From contig CAIKDP010000113.1 of assembly GCA_903826205.1 (NCBI GenBank), forward strand, positions 1 through 34,100: a stretch of DNA of 34,100 nt, written 5' to 3'. Of the stretch, positions 29,172 through 34,100 are shown one piece after another. The notes below the pieces were generated by a model. The model was given only the letters and a program-made list of their open reading frames with translations, did no database searches and had not been told where the DNA came from. How positions within the stretch are numbered: the stretch's first letter is position 1; each line of letters starts with the position of its first letter. The position numbers were made by a program, and so were the translations under genes. Source of the DNA: Akkermansiaceae bacterium (GTDB lineage: Bacteria; Verrucomicrobiota; Verrucomicrobiia; Verrucomicrobiales; Akkermansiaceae).

Positions 29172-30095
29172 CTAACGGAACGTGCGGCGGATCATGCGGG
29201 TGATTTCCAAGGCCACGCCGAGGGCGGCGGTCCCCTGTTGGCCGCTGACGGCGGGCGCGGCGCCGGCGGCGACGCTGTTGACGAAGGCGTCGAGTTCGAG
29301 GCGCAAGGGTTCACCCGGCTCGACGGCGACGGCCGCGCGCTTGATTTCCATGCCTTCCTTCCAATGGACATGGCCGGATTGTTCCTGATAGTCGAGCGAG
29401 AGGTAGCAATCCTCCTGGAAGACACGCAGTTTGCGCATGCGTTCCGGGCTGATGCGGCTGGCGGTGACATTGGCGACGCAGCCGTTTTCAAAGCGCAAGC
29501 GGGCATTGGCGATGTCCTCCTGGCTGGTGAGGACGGCCACCCCCACGGCATCGATGCTCTCAATGGGCGAACGCACGAGGTGGAGGATGATTTCCAAATC
29601 GTGAATCATGAGGTCGAGCACCACCCCGATATCGATGCTGCGGTTGGGAAAGGGCGAGAGCCGGTGTGCCTCGATGAAGCGCGGCCTCGAAAGTTTTTTT
29701 TCCAATTCGCGCAGGACGGGATTGAAGCGCTCGATATGGCCGATTTGCAGCACCCGGCCGCTGCGTTGGGCGGTCTCCACCAACACCTGCGCATCTTCCA
29801 CCGTGGGCGCGATCGGCTTTTCCATCAACACATGAACCCCCAACTCCATCAAACGGCAACCGACCTCGCGGTGCGCCACGGTGGGCACCGCCACACTGGC
29901 CACCTCACACAGCCCGGCAAGTGCCTCCAGGCTCGCCACCGGTTGCGCGCCAAACTCCGCCGCCACCGCCGCCGCGCGCGCCGGATCCGCATCATAAACG
30001 GCCGTCAGCTCCGCGTTTTCCAACAACGAATACACTCTGGCGTGGTTGCGCCCCATGGCGCCCGCACCCGCGACTCCGGCTCGAATAGTCTGCAT
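29172..30095 (-). CDS. Gfo/Idh/MocA-family NAD(P)-dependent dehydrogenase, GnnA-like
   Basis: The 307-residue protein has an N-terminal Rossmann domain with GAGAMG (10-15) and the family catalytic lysine in EKPI (92-95). The C-terminal substrate domain includes GHIERFNPVLREL and MIHDLEIIL. The combination with RKLRVFQEDCYLSLDYQ resembles the oxidoreductases near lipid A genes, including GnnA, which oxidises the 3-position of UDP-GlcNAc. No gnnB or lpx gene is visible in the window, so this assignment is only a suggestion. The ATG at 30095 starts MQTIRAGVAGAGA, immediately before the nucleotide-binding loop. The stop codon is TAG, part of a GTTAG site and adjacent to the nested repeat. Confidence 0.85.
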   Translation of the reverse strand: MQTIRAGVAGAGAMGRNHARVYSLLENAELTAVYDADPARAAAVAAEFGAQPVASLEALAGLCEVASVAVPTVAHREVGCRLMELGVHVLMEKPIAPTVEDAQVLVETAQRSGRVLQIGHIERFNPVLRELEKKLSRPRFIEAHRLSPFPNRSIDIGVVLDLMIHDLEIILHLVRSPIESIDAVGVAVLTSQEDIANARLRFENGCVANVTASRISPERMRKLRVFQEDCYLSLDYQEQSGHVHWKEGMEIKRAAVAVEPGEPLRLELDAFVNSVAAGAAPAVSGQQGTAALGVALEITRMIRRTFR

Positions 30096-30145
30096 GGCCG
30101 CGACGTTAGGACAAGCCTCCCCACCCCTGCAAGCACCCGCTGCAA

Positions 30146-30862
30146 TTACTTCCAAGAGATCACGTCGCCGGACCCCTTGCAGGGCGGCAGCCTTTTGTCC
30201 TTGCCTTCTTGATTGCCCTTTTTTCCATCCTTGCCGTAGGTCCAGATCACATAGGTGTCGTCGCCGGGTTTGGTATCGGAATACTCGGCCCAGCCTTGGG
30301 TATCGAGGCGGGAGTCGTTTTTGCCGGGCTTGGTGGTGTTGAATTCGACCAGAACCGCATTCGTATCGAGGGACTTGAAGGCATTGACCGCAAACATCAA
30401 CGGCCTGCCCCATGGGTCGTAATAAACGCCGTCAGGTCCCACGCCGTTGATTTTTTTGCTCGCAAATTTGAAACTCATGTAGACCTCCTCCTTGGGGTTG
30501 ATGTCCTTGATTTTGAAGTCCACCACCTTATAGGCGAGGTTGTCGCCGGCACCGCCGAGCACCGCGACGATGATGCCGTTGGAGAATTTGCCTTTGGGCA
30601 GGCCATAAAGGGTGTCTTGGCCGGCCACCCGTTGCTCATAGGGAATGAGCGGGCGGTTGTTTTCCGCCTCGAAACCGGCAAACCCCACCGCCAAATCCTT
30701 GAACTCACCCAGCGCCTGCACTTGGCGCCCCTTGTCGATAAACCGCGGCAGACCCACGATCGCCACCGTCGCCAACACCACCACAATGGTGATGACCACT
30801 AACAACTCGATCAAGGTGAAGCCGGACGCAGGGCGCGGGCAGGAATTCAGTGGGGCTCGCAT
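30146..30862 (-). CDS. Type II secretion/type IV pilin-like major pseudopilin (GspG-like)
   Basis: The 238-residue protein has the prepilin signature ASGFTLIELLVV: cleavage after Gly14, Phe15 as the methylated first residue, and the conserved Glu at +5. The hydrophobic helix runs to about residue 37, followed by KGRQVQALGEFKDLA. The C-terminal globular part has DPWGRPL, found in GspG-type pseudopilins. It is longer than a typical GspG (about 140 residues), so it may be one of the many stand-alone pseudopilin-like proteins seen in Planctomycetes-Verrucomicrobia genomes. No other secretion gene is nearby. ATG at 30862 gives the expected short leader. Confidence 0.88.
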   Translation of the reverse strand: MRAPLNSCPRPASGFTLIELLVVITIVVVLATVAIVGLPRFIDKGRQVQALGEFKDLAVGFAGFEAENNRPLIPYEQRVAGQDTLYGLPKGKFSNGIIVAVLGGAGDNLAYKVVDFKIKDINPKEEVYMSFKFASKKINGVGPDGVYYDPWGRPLMFAVNAFKSLDTNAVLVEFNTTKPGKNDSRLDTQGWAEYSDTKPGDDTYVIWTYGKDGKKGNQEGKDKRLPPCKGSGDVISWK

Positions 30863-30953
30863 GCACCGCAAGGTAATGCGCCCGCCCCGGGATGTCCACC
30901 CCGACCGTGAGATATTTTCGTCGGCGCAGGGCGGCAGTGGGTGTCTTCGTGCA

Positions 30954-31055
30954 GCGTCTGCACTGTCAATAACATAATGACTGGCATTATAATAAGCCGC
31001 TTTTTCTCCGCCTATGCGTCTGCACTGTCAATAACATAATGACAGGCATTATATT
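30954..31055 (+). promoter_or_regulatory. Duplicated 38-bp dyad with promoter-like -10 boxes
   Basis: Two direct 38-bp copies (30954-30991 and 31016-31053), 62 bp apart, differ at one base. Each holds the dyad ATAATG-n5-CATTAT, followed at once by a -10-like box: TATAAT at 30988-30993 and TATATT at 31050-31055. A CTGTCAA sequence at about the -35 position precedes each. The arrangement suggests tandem promoters under one operator-like palindrome, reading toward the prenyltransferase gene at 31114. The rest of this 251-bp divergent gap has no recognisable feature apart from the short heptamer run at 31070. Confidence 0.6.
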
Positions 31056-31069
31056 TTGCTTTAGATTTC

Positions 31070-31104
31070 AATTTAGAATTTTCGATTTCGGAATTAGGAT
31101 CATC
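31070..31104. repeat. Short heptamer-phased AATTT/GATTT run
   Basis: AATTT, AATTT, GATTT, GAATT and GATC words begin at 31070, 31077, 31084, 31091 and 31098, each 7 bp apart. It is weaker than the arrays in the ACIII operon. It sits just before the prenyltransferase start codon and would encode an odd 25-residue extension if translated. Confidence 0.5.
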
Positions 31105-31113
31105 GCTCACCCC

Positions 31114-32082
31114 ATGCACCCACGTCCAAAGCTCCAACTGCTGATAACCAGCGCGCGTCTCGCCAACCTTCCCAGCGTGGTGAGCAATGTCTGGCTGGGC
31201 GTGGCCTTGGGCGTGCTGGTGGCAAGACGCTGGACCCCCGCCGCCGCCCCGTGGTCGGCCGCCGCCCTGCTGGCCCTCTCCGGCATGCTGCTCTATGTGG
31301 GTGGCAATTTTCTCAACGACTGGCATGACCGCCACTGGGATGCGCGGCATCGGCCCGAGCGGGCGCTGCCACAGGGCGCCTTTTCGCCCGGCCTTTACCT
31401 GGGTCTGGCCATCGGCTGCGGCATGTTAGGGGTCATCATGGCAGGGTTGACAGGCCCGGGGTCTGCCCTGGTGGCGCTGGCCATCGTGCTGTGCATTGTG
31501 AGCTACACACGCTGGCACAAGCAGACGCTTGCCTCAATTCTGTTGCTGGGCATGTGCCGGGCCTTGTTGCCTGTGCTGTATTTCATCGAATGGCCGCTGA
31601 GTTGCGCCAAGCCGGGCCTGACGTCCGCCTTGGCTGAAACCCGCATGGAACTCGCCGTGCTCGCGCCCCATGCCTTGGCCCTGCTGTGCTATGGGGTCGG
31701 CTTGTCGTGGATCGCACGGGGCGAGGCCAAGACGGAACCGGTAGCCACGGGCCATGGTTATGCGCGCTCGTTGCTGGCCATGGCCGGCTTGCTCATGGCC
31801 TCATGGTATGTGTCCCATGTGCCGTTGTTAGGGCTGGCGGGCTTGCTGCCCTTTACCGTTTGGTTGACGCTTTGTTTCACACGCTTTGCCAAATCCCCGC
31901 AGGTGCAGGTTTCCGCGCTGCTGGCCGGCCTGCCGCTGCTGGATTGGGTCGCGTTGCTGCCCTTGTCCCTGAGTCTGATCCACCGGGGAACGCCCATTCC
32001 TTTTGCCCTCACCTGCCTGATGTTGCCGCCGCTGGCCTTTGTGACCGGGCGCTTGCTGCAACGACTGGCCTCCGCCACTTGA
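31114..32082 (+). CDS. UbiA-family prenyltransferase, EboC-like
   Basis: The 322-residue protein has about eight to nine membrane helices. The UbiA aspartate-rich motif is present as NDWHDRHWDARHRPERALPQ (68-87), with Asp69, Asp72 and Asp76 placed for Mg-diphosphate binding. The second Asp-rich loop is less clear: the region around SYTRWHKQT lacks the usual DxxxD. The style (LLYVGGNFLNDW, then RPERALPQG) is closest to EboC and related UbiA-like proteins rather than to MenA or UbiA, but no other ebo gene is present. The missing second motif leaves its activity open. The ATG at 31114 is preferred because the upstream extension is AT-rich repeat. It precedes sufE on the same strand (46-bp gap). 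Confidence 0.82.
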   Translation: MHPRPKLQLLITSARLANLPSVVSNVWLGVALGVLVARRWTPAAAPWSAAALLALSGMLLYVGGNFLNDWHDRHWDARHRPERALPQGAFSPGLYLGLAIGCGMLGVIMAGLTGPGSALVALAIVLCIVSYTRWHKQTLASILLLGMCRALLPVLYFIEWPLSCAKPGLTSALAETRMELAVLAPHALALLCYGVGLSWIARGEAKTEPVATGHGYARSLLAMAGLLMASWYVSHVPLLGLAGLLPFTVWLTLCFTRFAKSPQVQVSALLAGLPLLDWVALLPLSLSLIHRGTPIPFALTCLMLPPLAFVTGRLLQRLASAT

Positions 32083-32128
32083 TCCAGACTTGCGCTAACG
32101 CCCATCCCACGCTCCATTTTCACCGCCC

Positions 32129-32551
32129 ATGACCATCCCCGAAAAACAACAGCAATTGCTCGAAGAACTCGCCCTCTTCCAAGATTGGACCGAACGCTAT
32201 GAATATGTCATCAGCCTCGGCAAACGCCTGCTTCCATTGGCCGAGTCCGCCAAAACCCCCGAGCACCTCATCAAAGGCTGCCAATCCCAGGTCTGGCTCG
32301 ATGCCGCCTGCGAGCATGGCAAAGTCCGCTATTTCGCCGATTCCGATTCGCTCATCACCAAGGGCATGATCGCGCTCTTTGTCCGCATCCTCGATGACCA
32401 GACACCCGATGAAATCCTCCAGGCCGACATGAGCTTCATCGAAAAGACCGGCCTCAAGGAGCACCTCGCCCCGACCCGCGCCAACGCCCTCACTCTCATG
32501 ACCACCCAAATGAAACGGCGCGCCCTCGCTTTCGCCGCACACCCGGACTGA
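32129..32551 (+). CDS. sufE: SufE, sulfur-acceptor protein for cysteine desulfurase
   Basis: The 140-residue protein matches SufE over its whole length. The acceptor Cys51 is in IKGCQSQVWL, and the N-terminal EELALFQDWTERYEYVISLGKRLPL-type segment and the closing SLTRANAL-type helix (here APTRANALTLM) are diagnostic. SufE takes persulfide sulfur from SufS and passes it to the SufBCD scaffold for Fe-S cluster assembly. No suf operon is nearby, so it acts with partners encoded elsewhere. Its presence fits the heavy Fe-S demand of ActB, but no regulatory link is visible. ATG at 32129 gives the normal start. Confidence 0.94.
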   Translation: MTIPEKQQQLLEELALFQDWTERYEYVISLGKRLLPLAESAKTPEHLIKGCQSQVWLDAACEHGKVRYFADSDSLITKGMIALFVRILDDQTPDEILQADMSFIEKTGLKEHLAPTRANALTLMTTQMKRRALAFAAHPD

Positions 32552-32645
32552 GCGCACCTTCAAGAAATCATGTGACTGAAAGCGAGTGGATCGGTGACCA
32601 TCCGAGGCTTGCGCGGCGAAACAAAACCCTGTTGAGTGCGGCGGC

Positions 32646-34100
32646 ATGTGCGGGTTTCTTCAGGTTTTTTCCAAACGACGGGAGGTCGATCGCGAACGCT
32701 TCAGCGCGGCGCTCGGGCTGATGCGGCACCGGGGGCCGGACGGCACCGGCATTCACCATCACCCCGAGCCGTTGCGCCAACCCGACGGCACGCCGGTGTT
32801 TGTGGCATCCGGCCACCAACGACTGGCCATTCTCGACCTCGACCCGCGCTCTAACCAACCGTTTTTGCGCGGTCGCCGTTCGCTGGTGTTCAACGGTGAA
32901 ATCTACAACTTCCGGGACTTGCGGGCGGCCATGCCGGAGCCGGCGGGCGGATTCACCACCACCGGCGATACCGAGGTCTTGTTTCACGGCCTCGGGCTCA
33001 CGGGACTGGGTTTCCTCGATCAAGCCAATGGCATGTGGGCGTTCAGCCACCTCGACGAGGCCACCGGCCAAGTGCTGGCGGCGCGCGACCGCCATGGCAA
33101 AAAGCCGTTGTTTTATTTTTCCGATCCCGAGCACGTGATATTTTCCTCCACGGCCCGGGCGATCCACCACTACCTGGGGACCCGCCCGCGCTTGGAGCCG
33201 GAGTTTGTCGACTGCTACCTTGTGCATGGGTCCGCCTTTCCCGGGCCGGATGAAGGCACCCACCTGCGCGATATCCAACAAGTGCCGGCCGGCCACTTTT
33301 TGAAATTCGATGTGGCCGCCTGGTCGCTGCGTGCCGGCCGTTACTTCGATCTGGAAGCCGCAGCCAAATCGCCGGCGCCGGCCGACGCGGATTTGCCCGA
33401 ATTGTTCATGGATGCGGTGCGCGCCCGGCTTGTGTCCGACCGCAAGGTCGGCCTGTTGCTATCGGGCGGGATCGACAGCACGATCGTACTCTCCGCGTTG
33501 CACGCCATGGGCTTGCAAGAACAAGTGCATTGTTTCATCGGTGAGGCGGGACGATCCGAGGATGCGGATTACGCCAAGCGCTGCGTCGAGCAACTCGGCA
33601 TCCGCGCGCATCTGGTGCAGCTCGACTACGGCGGACAGACGCTCGACCGGGTGCTGGAGATGTGCCGCCACCACGAGAAGCCGTTTCCCTTTCTCGGCAG
33701 TTCGATCGCGATGGCCGAGATGTACCAACACATCGCCGGGCATGACGTGCGGGTCGTGTTGGATGGCACCGGCGGCGATGAATTTTTCGGCGGCTACTGG
33801 GAGCGCTACTATCCGGCGGCGGTGAGCGACGCGCTGGCCCACGGCAACTTCGCCTGGCTCAAGGAAAGTTGGCAACATGCGCCCAGCGAGCGGCGCCTGA
33901 TCCTCCAAGGCATCTTGCGGCACGCGAGCGGCGGTGCGCTCGGCATGCGGCGGCTCAAGCTCTGGCAAAAACGGTTTTCCCCGGCATCGGTCACGCTCGG
34001 GTTGCACCGCAGCGCGCGGCGTCCGCTCGACCCGTTAGCCACCTTGGTCGCCGGCTTCGATGACACCGTGCTGCGCGACGTGGCGCCGGGCGGCCAGCTC
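32646..34100 (+). CDS. asnB: Asparagine synthase (glutamine-hydrolysing), 3' end cut by window edge
   Basis: An open frame of 485 codons runs to the right edge without a stop. The start MCGFLQVF puts the glutaminase nucleophile at Cys2 after removal of Met. FNGEIYNFRDLR and TGDTEVLFHGL complete the N-terminal amidotransferase domain, with ARDRHGKKPLFY. The synthetase domain has the ATP pyrophosphatase loop SGGIDST (273-279) and DGTGGDEFFGGYWERYY. The enzyme makes asparagine from aspartate, glutamine and ATP. Many homologues sit in exopolysaccharide or secondary-metabolite clusters, so a specialised amidation cannot be excluded while the C-terminus and right-hand neighbours are unseen. The 94-bp gap after sufE shows no terminator. 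Confidence 0.93.
   Translation, partial: MCGFLQVFSKRREVDRERFSAALGLMRHRGPDGTGIHHHPEPLRQPDGTPVFVASGHQRLAILDLDPRSNQPFLRGRRSLVFNGEIYNFRDLRAAMPEPAGGFTTTGDTEVLFHGLGLTGLGFLDQANGMWAFSHLDEATGQVLAARDRHGKKPLFYFSDPEHVIFSSTARAIHHYLGTRPRLEPEFVDCYLVHGSAFPGPDEGTHLRDIQQVPAGHFLKFDVAAWSLRAGRYFDLEAAAKSPAPADADLPELFMDAVRARLVSDRKVGLLLSGGIDSTIVLSALHAMGLQEQVHCFIGEAGRSEDADYAKRCVEQLGIRAHLVQLDYGGQTLDRVLEMCRHHEKPFPFLGSSIAMAEMYQHIAGHDVRVVLDGTGGDEFFGGYWERYYPAAVSDALAHGNFAWLKESWQHAPSERRLILQGILRHASGGALGMRRLKLWQKRFSPASVTLGLHRSARRPLDPLATLVAGFDDTVLRDVAPGGQL

Overview
The window is a GC-rich bacterial chromosome segment (clearly above 60 % GC by eye). The gene content suggests a member of the Verrucomicrobiota or a close relative: a full alternative complex III (ACIII) operon, a MoxR/GATase-like membrane cluster, tig-clpP-clpX, and many intergenic short-word repeats. 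The phylum call is inference from gene content, not a database match. Almost all genes from 1 to 30.9 kb lie on the minus strand; the plus-strand exceptions are an L,D-transpeptidase gene, terC and the last three genes.

Layout. 1-4 kb: a truncated membrane protein with a GATase-like segment, a MoxR ATPase and a coiled-coil membrane protein. 4.1-8.8 kb: metG, a PpiD-like chaperone, an FmdB zinc ribbon and an L,D-transpeptidase lipoprotein. 8.8-12.3 kb: the proteostasis operon tig-clpP-clpX. 12.5-14.1 kb: pgeF-ispE, translationally coupled. 14.4-16.3 kb: terC, then a self-contained RAYT transposon-like unit with 28-bp inverted ends lying between two convergent genes. 16.3-28.5 kb: one respiratory operon read leftwards, actA-actB-actC-actD-actE-actF, a small anchored protein, then a cbb3-like trio (CcoN-like, CcoO-like, monohaem cytochrome). 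28.6-34.1 kb: a small membrane protein, a Gfo/Idh dehydrogenase, a type II pseudopilin, an EboC/UbiA-like prenyltransferase, sufE, and an asparagine synthase cut by the right edge.

The respiratory operon is the functional centre. ACIII oxidises quinol and passes electrons to cytochrome c; the genes after it resemble a cbb3 oxidase. The subunit I homologue, however, lacks every histidine expected for CuB, the high-spin haem, and one low-spin haem ligand. It is therefore unlikely to reduce oxygen as an ordinary haem-copper oxidase, and it is the best candidate here for an undescribed system.

The second theme is repeat architecture. Spacers inside minus-strand operons carry strictly 7-bp-phased purine-rich arrays (at 17.87, 19.98, 22.03 and 22.73 kb, plus 10.11 kb; a weaker set at 31.07 kb), and larger nested inverted repeats that begin immediately after a stop codon (12.36 and 28.997 kb). 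A compact multi-hairpin element sits at 7.59 kb, and a duplicated promoter-like dyad lies upstream of the prenyltransferase gene. The tetramer TTAG/CTAA is almost confined to the context GTTAG/CTAAC throughout the window, in coding and non-coding DNA and in different reading frames. No tRNA, rRNA or CRISPR array was found.
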